A DNA stretch of 64,000 bases from Ktedonobacteria bacterium (GTDB taxonomy: Bacteria > Chloroflexota > Ktedonobacteria > Ktedonobacterales > JACDGC01): assembly GCA_027459785.1 (NCBI GenBank), contig DAIDGU010000057.1, forward strand, positions 98,150-162,149, in the 5' to 3' direction. The notes beneath the pieces were generated by a model. The model was not told the origin of the DNA. It did not search any database and worked only from the letters and a program-made list of their open reading frames with translations. Within the stretch, counting starts at the first letter, position 1, and the number at the start of each line of letters is the position of its first letter. Position numbers and translations under genes: made by a program. Shown here piece by piece: positions 8,634 through 17,700 of the stretch.

Positions 8634-9047
8634 CTATGCAAGGTGCGCGTGTTGCTCCCACATTCGCAATATCTCTTCACGCGGTATGGGTGGCTTGCCT
8701 GGAATAAGATAATCAAGCATACAAGGCCAGTGTTGGGCAAACGCATAAACAATAGACATGACGAGATCATATTCCCGCATATCTTCAATGTTCACGTAAA
8801 CCTTTTGCGTTTCCCCTGTTTCTTGTACAATCCGCTCAAACAGGTCATCTTCCCCCCAATTTGATCGTTTAAAGGCGAAGAGCACTTGTTTGCCATCTTT
8901 TTCAACGATGACGTCGTGGATTGCCTGGTCGTCGCCTCCTTGTGTTTCAATGATGATGCCTAGTGGTCGTTGTAGGCTGGCCATAAAGGCGATGAAATCC
9001 GGCCACTGCACATCGGCAGGTGAGTAGAGTACTGATCCGAAGCTCAT
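8634..9047 (-). CDS. Candidate immunity protein for the adjacent toxin tip
   Basis: A 137-residue acidic soluble protein of no family I recognise. It contains IVEKDGKQVLFAFKRSNWG and KVYVNIEDM, suggesting an alpha/beta fold. It starts 12 bases after the stop of the giant effector; the TAA stop of that gene is itself the first part of the TAAGGAG ribosome site of this gene, so translation is coupled. Base composition is visibly more AT-rich than the surrounding genes and matches the last 700 bases of the effector. Size, position, coupling and composition fit an immunity gene in a polymorphic toxin system. This is inference; no motif proves it. Confidence 0.65.
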   Translation of the reverse strand: MSFGSVLYSPADVQWPDFIAFMASLQRPLGIIIETQGGDDQAIHDVIVEKDGKQVLFAFKRSNWGEDDLFERIVQETGETQKVYVNIEDMREYDLVMSIVYAFAQHWPCMLDYLIPGKPPIPREEILRMWEQHAHLA

Positions 9048-9059
9048 CTAATGATCTCC

Positions 9060-12000
9060 TTAAGGAGCTAGTGTTGCTAACAATTGTGCCAGATTTTGTT
9101 CTGCACTGTTAGTGTTGGCAACCGACGTCATGTTGAGGGTACTTTGTACATCGTGATAATTACGAACCACGTAAACAACCGCTCCTGGATCTTGTGCTTG
9201 CGCTCTTTGCAAAAGCGTCTTCATTGCTTCATCTGAGTAATTTGGGGCCACAAGAATGATAGGATTTTTCTTTCCTGTAGCTGGATTGATCGGTTCAGTC
9301 GTGATATCCCTAAGTACCTGATCGACTTTACCTGTGTCTTGAACGGTGATCTCATAGGTAAATTGGGATGTAGTGAAATCCGGCTTGCTTCTCACCCTCC
9401 CGTACGGTGTTTGTACTGCTCGATATGTCTCGTAGGAATCGCAATCAGATAGTGCATGATCCATGAAGATTTTCAAGGCATATTGCGTACCGGCTTCTTC
9501 CCGAGCAGCAATAGCTGGATCCGGATTCCTGCTTGTGAAGGAGAAATCCTGCACAAATTGCTGCATCTGTTGCAATCTTTCAGTTGGAGTGAAACGCGAA
9601 CTGGAGTTGTCTAAAAATTTTATCACATCTTGGGCTTGTGTCGCACTGAGGTTCGCTTCGAGTACTGTCACCTCACCTTGAGAAAATCCACGAGACAAAA
9701 GATCTTGAACTAAGTTAGGGTCATATGTAGATCCTGTTCCTCCCACCTCGTCGATATGCGGCGTCAGTTCTCCGTCCATCGCTTCCAGGCGGCGCAGGCG
9801 CAGTTCTTGCAGGCGCTGCATCTCTTCGGGAGTGAGGGTGGAGGTGGCCACCGGCACGCCGTCGGCGGTTTGCAGCACGCTGAAATCGTGGAATTCGCTG
9901 AGGTCCACCGGCTGGTGGGTCTGAGCATCGAGGATCTCGATGGTGCCGTCATCGTTGATGACGTTGAAATAGTGGCCCACCTCGCCGGGGCCGCGTGAGC
10001 CAAAGACGATAGCGCGCGACCCTGGCCCTTTTTCCAGCATCATCGTTTGCAGATCTTGGGCGTTATCCACATAAACCCAATCCGAGGGGGATTTGCCCAT
10101 TGCGGTCGCCAGATCGCTCAGCGAGGTATAGCCTTCGCCCAGTTGGATGTTTTTGCTCGCGTCGCCGCCCATCGTGGCATCATACTGGGCTGCCGTCAGG
10201 CCGCAATTCGTGCCAACCCCCAGGTCGGTGCTGATGCCGTCATGACGGCTGAGGTACATATAGAAATCGCGGTCGGCGACAGAGGAGGAATTTACCCCGC
10301 CACTTTGTCGCCATGCCTTGAACTCTTCTTCAAGCTTTTTCAGGTTGAAGCCGTTGTCGCCCACCAGTGCCAGTTGCATCTTGGGGTTGCCGCGCAGTTC
10401 AGTCGTGAATTGCCGCATCTGTGACTGCGAAAGATCAGCCTGGTTGGGGATGTCATTTGGGCTATTGAGGAGCGTGTCGAGCTGGTATTTTTGGTAGCGG
10501 CAGATATTGGGGAGTTCGCCGCTTTTCATCGGCGTGAAAAGATATTCGGCGAAGGTTTGCTGGCTGTCACCGGCTTCCACCTGGGGCAGCACGTCGCGCT
10601 GGTATTGCGCATACAGATCCTTCATCGCCTGGGGACCACCCTGGAGCATTGCTGCTTGCAAAGTGGGATCTTGTGCGATCTGTTTGAGCAGATCGGTTGA
10701 AACGCCCATGCGATCCGCCCACTTCTGCATCTCATCATCTGAGGCGGTGCCATCCTCCACGCGCTGGAAAAACGCCGTGAGGGCTTTCGAGTCGATGCCG
10801 AATTTATCGGCCAACATTTTTAGGCCCGCCGCACCCACAGAAGACAGGAACGGCAAACCGACCGTCAGTGTCAGTTGCGCGCCGGCCTGCCCCAGCACGG
10901 GTTGCAGATCTTGCCAGATCTGATCGTTACTCTTGCCCGCCGCCTCATCCTTCTGGATAATTGTCCAGGCTTGCTGAGCGGCGGAGCCAGTGATCATGAT
11001 GCCCATGCTTACCATCGAGCCATTGACAACCCACTTGCCCGCGATCTCGCTGGTTTTAGCAACACCTTCCAATTGGATCTGCACCGCGCCGTCGGCCATG
11101 CGTGCGGCGGCGAATTTGCTCAGAGCCGCGACGCCCTCTCCCACGAAGCCAGCGTTCATTACCACCCCGGCGATCTCCAGGCCGTGCTGCCAATCCCACT
11201 TCCAATCGCCGTGCTGCACCTGATCCCAGATCTGCATGCCGCCGCTGATGGCACCCGCAGCACCGGCCACGATGAAAGCCGGCGGGAAGAAAAAGCCGAC
11301 GACCGTGGCGATGGTCGAAAGGACATTGAGGGCGTGCTGGGCATTATATGCGAAGCTGTGGTCATTGTTGGCTGCGTTCCACATCTGCGCATTGGGCGGT
11401 GTGCCATCCACCGCTGGGAAGGTGACGTGTTGGCCGGGAATATTGGGCGCGATGGCGCTGATCTGCCCATCCGGCAGTTGATTATTCTGGATAAAGTCAT
11501 GCCAGGCCGCGCCAAATGACGAGTTGGTGTACACACGAATATCGTGTGGGTTCGTGGCGTCCACAATCGTGTAGCTGCCATCACTGTTGCGCTTCGCGAA
11601 GATCGACATCGGAACGTATTGTGTCTGGCCGCTGCTGGGAATGTAGAGCGCCGGGACAGGATAGAAATCTCCGGAAAGTTTGCTGCTGGCATCGCCATAG
11701 CAATCAGGCATATTCTTTTGTACGCTCTTGAGATAATCCGAGGCCGACGGCCATGGCGAACCGCCACCTTGCGCCCCTCCGCCGTTCATCATCGCCAGCA
11801 ACACCGGGTCAAGCTTATCCGCGCTGACGACTTTTTGGGTGAACGTGATATAGCGCGGGGATGGGTGGCCGACGCTCGGCGGAATCTCCATCACGACGGT
11901 GTAGGTTCCTGGATGGGGGAAGCCGGATGAGGCTAACTGAAGGGGTGAGATATAATCGCGCGGATCATTTGGGTTGCCCCCTTGGGGATAGGCGAAGATC

Positions 12001-13136
12001 AACGGGTGTTCATCCACCTTGCCACCTTGCTGCAACCAAAGCTGGTATGGCACGCTCGTCCCCGGCGGCACCACTCCCACCTGTGCCAGCGTCGGCGACA
12101 AAATGACGTGGTTCGGCCCGGCCTGGGTAGAATTAACAAATTGCTGTGCTTGCACGTTCTGCGGAAAAAGCAGTTGCATCAATTGATAGGTATATTGTGG
12201 CTTGCCGTCAGTCATGGTCCAGATGTAATTGGCGAGATCTTGCCCATATTTTTGCTGGAAGGCTTTGGCGATTGCTGCGCGATCCGCGTCATTCAAATGG
12301 CTGTTGGCGAGATATTCAGCCACAGCACCAGCCGATGTGCTGTTATTATGGATATACGCTATGGTCTGTTGCACCTGGGCGGGCGTGAGTGTGGGTTGCG
12401 TCGCTGGCGCTGCCTTGGGCGGTGCATCGGCGATATGACAGATATCCGGCAGGGTATACGCACTGGCAAGCTGGGCATTCGTCAAGCCGGCGATATCGCA
12501 ATAGAGTTGATAGAGCAAATAATCCACATGCCAGATAGTGTCGTGCAAACCACCGATGCTATACCCCTGTTGCAACAGACCGTTGACGTAATCCACCAGC
12601 CGCGAGACATGCCCGCGGTGCGCAAAATCACGCATCAACTCTTGATCGCTCATGCCAGTGGCATTGGTATTTGTGGGATCGACGAATGGCGCGACACGGT
12701 CATCCCATGCCCACCCGATGCCGCCATTATTGCCTGGCCCATTTTGGTGAATATCGCGCAACGCCCCCGGCTCGTAATACCAATCCAGCAGATCCCACAG
12801 TTCGGTGGGCAACCACCCCATCGCGTTGAAGATCGCGCGGTGGTGGCTGTCGCGTGCATTTTGCAATGATTGGTTCCAGCTTATGAGCGATTGGTGCAGT
12901 TGCCCCAATGAATCGAGCATCACCTGCGCCTTGGCGACAGCGTTGTCACGTGAGACGAAAAACGCATCGGCAGGCGAGCCTTGGAAGGCGCTGTGCAAGG
13001 TGTCGAGATTGCTGTTGACTTTATTGACCACATCGGTTTGGGCCGTCACCAGGGTAGCGATATCCGTAGCAACGGTCTGAATGTCGTCATGTACACTATC
13101 CATCTGCTGAAGCAATGCGTTGATCTTGTCATACAT
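9060..13136 (-). CDS. Type VII-like secreted polymorphic toxin with papain-fold and putative REase domains
   Basis: A 1358-residue protein. Residues 1-110 are helical and WXG100-like (FQGSPADAFF where WxG is expected). Residues 250-520 are a linker and beta-rich region. Residues 560-650 hold hydrophobic glycine/alanine segments (VVGFFFPPAFIVAGAAGAISGG) like those of other contact-dependent effectors. Residues about 975-1080 match papain-fold toxin 1: Cys978 in TNCGLTA, His1055 in GHYFNVIN, Asp1070 in ILDAQTH. The last 200 residues contain KPDF (Asp1253) and YEITVQ (Glu1262), followed by a hydrophobic strand IILVAP, a pattern suggesting a PD-(D/E)XK nuclease-like domain, although the usual lysine is Thr1264. 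Start 13136 follows GGGGAGA by seven bases. Secreted by EccC and toxic to rivals is inference. Confidence 0.75.
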   Translation of the reverse strand: MYDKINALLQQMDSVHDDIQTVATDIATLVTAQTDVVNKVNSNLDTLHSAFQGSPADAFFVSRDNAVAKAQVMLDSLGQLHQSLISWNQSLQNARDSHHRAIFNAMGWLPTELWDLLDWYYEPGALRDIHQNGPGNNGGIGWAWDDRVAPFVDPTNTNATGMSDQELMRDFAHRGHVSRLVDYVNGLLQQGYSIGGLHDTIWHVDYLLYQLYCDIAGLTNAQLASAYTLPDICHIADAPPKAAPATQPTLTPAQVQQTIAYIHNNSTSAGAVAEYLANSHLNDADRAAIAKAFQQKYGQDLANYIWTMTDGKPQYTYQLMQLLFPQNVQAQQFVNSTQAGPNHVILSPTLAQVGVVPPGTSVPYQLWLQQGGKVDEHPLIFAYPQGGNPNDPRDYISPLQLASSGFPHPGTYTVVMEIPPSVGHPSPRYITFTQKVVSADKLDPVLLAMMNGGGAQGGGSPWPSASDYLKSVQKNMPDCYGDASSKLSGDFYPVPALYIPSSGQTQYVPMSIFAKRNSDGSYTIVDATNPHDIRVYTNSSFGAAWHDFIQNNQLPDGQISAIAPNIPGQHVTFPAVDGTPPNAQMWNAANNDHSFAYNAQHALNVLSTIATVVGFFFPPAFIVAGAAGAISGGMQIWDQVQHGDWKWDWQHGLEIAGVVMNAGFVGEGVAALSKFAAARMADGAVQIQLEGVAKTSEIAGKWVVNGSMVSMGIMITGSAAQQAWTIIQKDEAAGKSNDQIWQDLQPVLGQAGAQLTLTVGLPFLSSVGAAGLKMLADKFGIDSKALTAFFQRVEDGTASDDEMQKWADRMGVSTDLLKQIAQDPTLQAAMLQGGPQAMKDLYAQYQRDVLPQVEAGDSQQTFAEYLFTPMKSGELPNICRYQKYQLDTLLNSPNDIPNQADLSQSQMRQFTTELRGNPKMQLALVGDNGFNLKKLEEEFKAWRQSGGVNSSSVADRDFYMYLSRHDGISTDLGVGTNCGLTAAQYDATMGGDASKNIQLGEGYTSLSDLATAMGKSPSDWVYVDNAQDLQTMMLEKGPGSRAIVFGSRGPGEVGHYFNVINDDGTIEILDAQTHQPVDLSEFHDFSVLQTADGVPVATSTLTPEEMQRLQELRLRRLEAMDGELTPHIDEVGGTGSTYDPNLVQDLLSRGFSQGEVTVLEANLSATQAQDVIKFLDNSSSRFTPTERLQQMQQFVQDFSFTSRNPDPAIAAREEAGTQYALKIFMDHALSDCDSYETYRAVQTPYGRVRSKPDFTTSQFTYEITVQDTGKVDQVLRDITTEPINPATGKKNPIILVAPNYSDEAMKTLLQRAQAQDPGAVVYVVRNYHDVQSTLNMTSVANTNSAEQNLAQLLATLAP

Positions 13137-13207
13137 ATCCGATTCTCCCCTAGTTTGGTGGATAACTACTTTACAATGACGAATCAAACGAACGGCAGCG
13201 AGATAAG

Positions 13208-13525
13208 TTATTCTATTTGGCCCACTGCGCTGCGCACATGGCCATGCATGGGAATCGCGGCATCGGCGGTAGATTCAAGATTTGTAGCTAGGGCATCAAA
13301 CAGGCCCAACAACGTAGAGCCACGTTTTTGGATAGTGTCATGTTCGCCGCGCGCATGATCGATCACATTGGGAACATATTGCGCCAGATCGTGTAATTTG
13401 CCAGCCAGGTTATTGAGCAGCGTGGTTAGCGATTGCGAGCTATCGTCGTGTTGTTGATGCAGGGCAGTCGCCGCTGCATATAGTGCGCCTGTATCAACTG
13501 TGAGCGCAGAGGAATCGCCAGCCAT
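13208..13525 (-). CDS. Small WXG100-like helical protein
   Basis: A 105-residue protein predicted to be almost wholly helical, with an N-terminal VDTGALYAAATALHQQHDD helix, a second helix around HDLAQYVPNVIDHARGE and a third near the end. Size and pattern fit WXG100 / T7SS partner proteins, but there is no clear WxG turn (LAGKLHDLA lies there instead). It is 71 bases upstream of the giant effector on the same strand and probably forms a secretion complex with its N-terminal helical domain, as LXG effectors do with small Lap proteins. The role is inferred from context and shape. Confidence 0.65.
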   Translation of the reverse strand: MAGDSSALTVDTGALYAAATALHQQHDDSSQSLTTLLNNLAGKLHDLAQYVPNVIDHARGEHDTIQKRGSTLLGLFDALATNLESTADAAIPMHGHVRSAVGQIE

Positions 13526-13549
13526 ACATGTACATCCTTTCCGACTGCG

Positions 13550-13617
13550 GCCACTATTGGCACTTCAGAGAAATGCTTGCCATAGTGGCAATTGTAACTT
13601 TAACGGATGCTTGCCAT
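13550..13617. promoter_or_regulatory. Direct and inverted repeats in the divergent T7SS-like control region
   Basis: The 326-base gap between the two small helical-protein genes holds an exact 11-bp direct repeat, ATGCTTGCCAT, at 13573-13583 and 13607-13617. An 8-bp inverted repeat, GCCACTAT (13550-13557) and ATAGTGGC (13582-13589), interlocks with the first copy. These lie in the leader/promoter area of the minus-strand effector operon and about 60 bases upstream of the plus-strand promoter, which suits an operator. I found no clear minus-strand promoter. Confidence 0.45.
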
Positions 13618-13678
13618 GCTGAGTAACTGCTTTCCCTTCTATTTTTACCTGCTACGATGCTGTTTGTCAAGAGGTGGC

Positions 13679-13707
13679 TTGACAGGTTGCCCTGTTATCC
13701 GTATAAT
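13679..13707 (+). promoter_or_regulatory. Consensus sigma-70 promoter
   Basis: TTGACA, 17 bases, TATAAT: a perfect consensus promoter. Transcription would start near 13714, leaving a leader of about 138 bases before the WXG100-like gene at 13852. Confidence 0.85.
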
Positions 13708-13851
13708 TGTCAACAAGCCAGATCTGAGAGGACAGCAGTTATCCTTGGTTTCTCTCATACCAGGCGAGGCGCGGAGAGATCTCCGGTCGGTATACTTGCA
13801 GGTGTGCCGACAGTTGAGAGTAGTTAGCCACAACAAGAAAGGTGGGCGACA

Positions 13852-14175
13852 ATGCCTTTACAATCACCAGGCGGTTTTTCTATTGATCCTGCGCAGGTTC
13901 ATGGCTTTGCAGATCGGGTGAATAGGGAGGTCACCGAGGGACTTTTGAGTGATACGACATCGCGTATCAAATCGCTCGTAGATGAATTGGAATCCTCCCT
14001 CGATGAAACCACCCGTAGTGCCTTGCAAGATTCTCATATGGCCATTCACGGCGCGCTGCAATCCTTGCAGGAGGTGCTCGTAAAGTACACGGCTGATCTC
14101 CATCGCGTTGCCAATGAAACCGAAGAATTCAGCCGAGCGGCAGCCGAACACTTCCGTTCTATCCACAGCCAATAA
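13852..14175 (+). CDS. WXG100-like helical protein
   Basis: A 107-residue protein, helical throughout, with acidic helices and the pattern of a helical hairpin (residues 15-50 and 60-100). The turn region reads STLDETTRSALQDSH-like rather than WxG, so it is a distant relative at best. AAAGGTGG precedes the ATG. It is driven by the perfect promoter at 13679 and ends before a hairpin at 14203. Its neighbours (effector, immunity genes, EccC) suggest it is a secreted partner or substrate of the EccC-dependent pathway. Confidence 0.6.
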   Translation: MPLQSPGGFSIDPAQVHGFADRVNREVTEGLLSDTTSRIKSLVDELESSLDETTRSALQDSHMAIHGALQSLQEVLVKYTADLHRVANETEEFSRAAAEHFRSIHSQ

Positions 14176-14202
14176 GTTTAACCGTCGCTTCAAATGATCC
14201 GT

Positions 14203-14236
14203 GAGTGCCGTTAAAGGGATCTCCTTTGCAGCACTC
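14203..14236. terminator. Hairpin between convergent genes
   Basis: GAGTGC and GCACTC enclose an inner stem AAAGG / CCTTT. It lies between the converging WXG100-like gene and the Imm35-like gene and could end transcription from both sides. There is no clear T-run. Confidence 0.45.
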
Positions 14237-14242
14237 GCGCTC

Positions 14243-14554
14243 TTAGACGGATGGTTCGTGGTGGATGGCTTCATACTCCGCCAGATAGTGGCCGACAGCA
14301 TGCGCCGTTCCCAGGACAATAAGTTTGCCGTTGGCGCGCTCGACTAATAGTGGCGCATTGCCACCTAACGCCGCCAGGCGGTCGCCACCTTCCAAAAACT
14401 GGCGTGTGTTGTAGAAAAAGACCCAGCCATACGGTTTGGTGATGGTGGCATCGCGCTTCAGCATCAACCCGCCCAGCTTCTCCGGCGGCCAAGGTTGGTT
14501 CTTCAGATAGTCGTTGGCGATCTGCTCAGCTTGCTCATAAGATAGCGGAACCAC
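14243..14554 (-). CDS. Imm35-like immunity protein (YrhB type)
   Basis: A 103-residue soluble protein resembling the Imm35 immunity family: an N-terminal helix with YEQAEQIANDYLK, then GWVFFYNTRQFLEGGD, GNAPLLVERANGKLIVLG and a final helix AVGHYLAEYEAI. The tryptophan in WVFFYN and the GNAPLLV motif are the family hallmarks. Imm35 proteins are immediate neighbours of polymorphic toxins. Here the gene is transcribed on its own, towards the WXG100-like gene, about 1.1 kb from the start of the giant effector. As the effector has a papain-fold domain, this could be its protector; that pairing is inference. AAAGGAGG precedes the start. Confidence 0.8.
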   Translation of the reverse strand: MVPLSYEQAEQIANDYLKNQPWPPEKLGGLMLKRDATITKPYGWVFFYNTRQFLEGGDRLAALGGNAPLLVERANGKLIVLGTAHAVGHYLAEYEAIHHEPSV

Positions 14555-14615
14555 GTAAAAGCCTCCTTTTCGTTGCTGCCTGGTCTATTGTAACATATTG
14601 CGTCGAAAGGTCTAA

Positions 14616-14644
14616 TTGGCGGCAAAACGAGCATGTGCTACAAT
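14616..14644 (+). promoter_or_regulatory. Promoter for the EccC-YukD operon
   Basis: TTGGCG, 17 bases, TACAAT. The leader (about 65 bases) contains a small hairpin, GGCATG and CATGCC at 14652-14671, before the start at 14718. Confidence 0.65.
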
Positions 14645-14717
14645 AGTTCTCGGCATGTCAGTTGGCATGCCCTTTAAGGTAAAGTGAAAAGCCTCTCAAC
14701 ATCGAGGAACGCCCTAT

Positions 14718-17700
14718 ATGTCTACCATTGCTTTTCACCGTGTGGCCCGCAGCTATCCAGAGCGGCTGCCCGATGATGAGATCAAAATCGTCATGCCGCA
14801 ACCCCCGCCCCAGCCGAATGGCGGCGGCGTCATGGCGGTGCTGCAATTTTTGTTGCCGGCGATGGGCAGCCTGACCTCAGTGCTTTTTTATTTCACCTCG
14901 CCCAGCAAGTCCAGCCCGTTGTTGCTCATCGGCGTCGGCGGTATGCTGGTCGCCTCTCTGGGGTCCGGCATCTTGATGCGCTCAATGCAAAACCGCCAAT
15001 TGAAAAGGCAGACCAAAGCCTATCGCCAGAAGTATCAGCGTTACCTCGCCAGCCTCACGACGCGGCTGGACGACATCAGCCAGCGCCAGCAGGCCGTCGG
15101 CCAGCGGCTCAATCCCGCGCCGGCGGCGCTGGGGGCGGTGGTGGCGGAGCGCGCGGCGCTGTGGGAGCGCGCCATCACCGACGATGACTTTTTGCGTGTG
15201 CGCCTTGGCACCGGCATCGTGCCGCTGAGTACCGCCGTGCGCGTGGATGTCGGCTCGAATCCCCTGGCGGACTTCGATGCCGACCTGCTCGCCAAGGCGC
15301 AGGCGCTCGCCTCCAAATATGCCCAACTCGCCGACGCGCCCATCACCATTGGGCTGCGCGACCAGCATGCCGTCACCATCCAGGGAACGCCGGAGGAGAC
15401 GCGCGCCCTGGCCCGCGCGCTCATCAGCCAGATCGCCGTCTTTCACGCGCCGGGCGACGTGCGCATCATGGCGCTATGCGCGCCAGAACAGGTTGCTGCT
15501 TGGTCGTGGCTGAAATGGCTGCCCCATGCGCGCTGCCTGCGCCGCGTGCGCGCCGAAGACTTCGGTGGCGCGGAGCCGCTGTGCCTGCTGGCCGACACGC
15601 CGGATGATGCCCTCTTTCTATTGCAGCGCCAGGTGGTGACGGAGGTCGAGCGCCGGCGCAAGCTGAAAGACGGCGCGGCGCGTGGCAAACGTTCGGTGCA
15701 AAAGCCCCATTTCATCATCTGCGTGGATGACTATACGCCCAAAAATCCGTTGGCGCACCTGCCGCCGTTGGAAGAATGGCTGCGCGCCGAGGACGACCTG
15801 GGCGTGACGGTGATCTGCCTGGTACGCAACACGTTCGACGAGCCGCCCGCCACCCAGCAGCGCCTGGCCTTCAACAAAGGCGGCTGGCTGACGCTGAGCG
15901 ACACCGCCTATGGCGGCGAGCGGTACGAATTCATCACGCCCGACGCGGTGGATGTCGCCGACAGCGAAGATCTGGCCCGCCGGATGACGCCGCTGGTGTT
16001 GCAAGATGAGAACAGCGAGGCGGAACTCGCGCAGGATGTGCGCCTGCTGACCCTGCTGGATATCCCCACTGCCGCCGATCTGCGCCTGGCACGCACCTGG
16101 CAGCCGCGTAGTCGCACCGATCTCTTGCGCGTCCCCATCGGCATCGGCTCCGACGGCACACCCCTCCTGCTGGACATCCGTGAATCGGCGGAAGGCGGCA
16201 TGGGGCCGCACGGCATGGTCATCGGCGCGACCGGCTCCGGCAAGAGCGAGCTTTTGCGTACCATCGTCACCAGCCTGGCCATCACGCATGATCCCGAAAC
16301 GCTGAACTTCATCCTGGCGGACTTCAAGGGCGGCGCGTCCTTCGCCGACCTGGCGCAGTTACCCCACGCTGCCGGCATGATCACCAATCTGCAAAGCGAT
16401 CTCAGCCAGGTTGACCGCATGCGCGCCGCCCTCTTCGGCGAACAGGAGCGCCGCCAGCGCCTGCTGCGCACATCGGGCAATCTGGACAACATCCGCCAAT
16501 ATCACCAGCAACGCTTGAAACAGCCGGAGATGGAGCCGCTGCCCTATCTGATGATCATCGTCGATGAATTCGCCGAGTTGTTGACGCAGCGCCCCGACTT
16601 CCTGGAACTCTTCGTCGCCATCGGGCGTGTGGGCCGCAGCCTGGGCATGCACATGTTGCTGGCGACGCAGCGCTTGAGCGAGGGGCGCATTCAGGGATTG
16701 GAAGGCCATCTGCGTTATCGCATCTGCCTGCGCACCTTCAGCGCCAGCGAGAGTTCGGCGGTGCTGGGGACGCCGGATGCCTTCTACCTGCCCGCGTTTC
16801 CCGGCATCGGCTATTTCAAAGTGGACACGACCATCTACAAGCAGTTCAAGACGGCGCTGGTGACGGTGCCGGTCTCGGCGGCGGCAGCGAGTATCGACAC
16901 GCCGCCGTTGCGCGCCTTCACCAATCTGGGGCGGCTCGTCGCCTTGCACGCGCCGGCGCAGAGCGATCAGCCGGCGGATAGCCTGCATACCGATATGGAT
17001 GCGATCATCGCGCAGGTGCATGCGCAATATCAGCCGACCTCCGAGGTGCATCAGGTGTGGTTGCCGCCCCTGGATAACCAGTTGACGCTGCGCCGCACGC
17101 TGGACCACGACGCGCCGGCCCACGCGGCGGACGACGCGCTGCCCACCCCGCCGCCGGGAACGCTGGCCGTGCCGCTGGGGCTGATCGACCTGCCCGCCGA
17201 GCAAGCGCAGCGCCCCTTCATTCTGGATTTTTCGGGGGCGAACGGCCACCTGGCGCTGGTGGGCGCACCCCTGGCCGGCAAAAGCGTGGCGCTGCAAAGC
17301 CTGATCATGAGCCTGATGATCGCGTATGCGCCGCAGGACGTGCAGATCTATATCGTCGATCTCGGCGGCGGCTCGTTGCGCGCCTTCGAGGACGCCCCCC
17401 ACGTGGGTGCGGTGTGCGGCACCGGCGAACGCGATACGATCCGCCGCCTGCTGCGCCAGGTGCGCTCGGTGATCGAGACGCGCGCGCTCATCCTGCGCGA
17501 GCAGCGGCTGGACGACATCGGCGCGTTCCGCGCCCGCCGCCAGGCCGGCGACCGGATGGATACGCCCTTCGGCGATGTGTTCTTGATCATCGACAACCTG
17601 GGCCAATTGCGCACCGACATCGAAGACATCGACGTGGAGATCACCGAACTAGCAGCGACCGGCCTCACCTATGGCGTGCATGTGGTGGTGACGGCGAATC

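Noticed and set aside
7060-8661. 533-residue minus-strand frame opposite the vWA and kinase-like genes
   Set aside because: The plus-strand genes carry recognisable motifs; this frame has none.
16359-17606. 415-residue minus-strand frame inside the EccC gene
   Set aside because: Lies wholly inside the secretion ATPase, opposite two Walker regions; no independent support.
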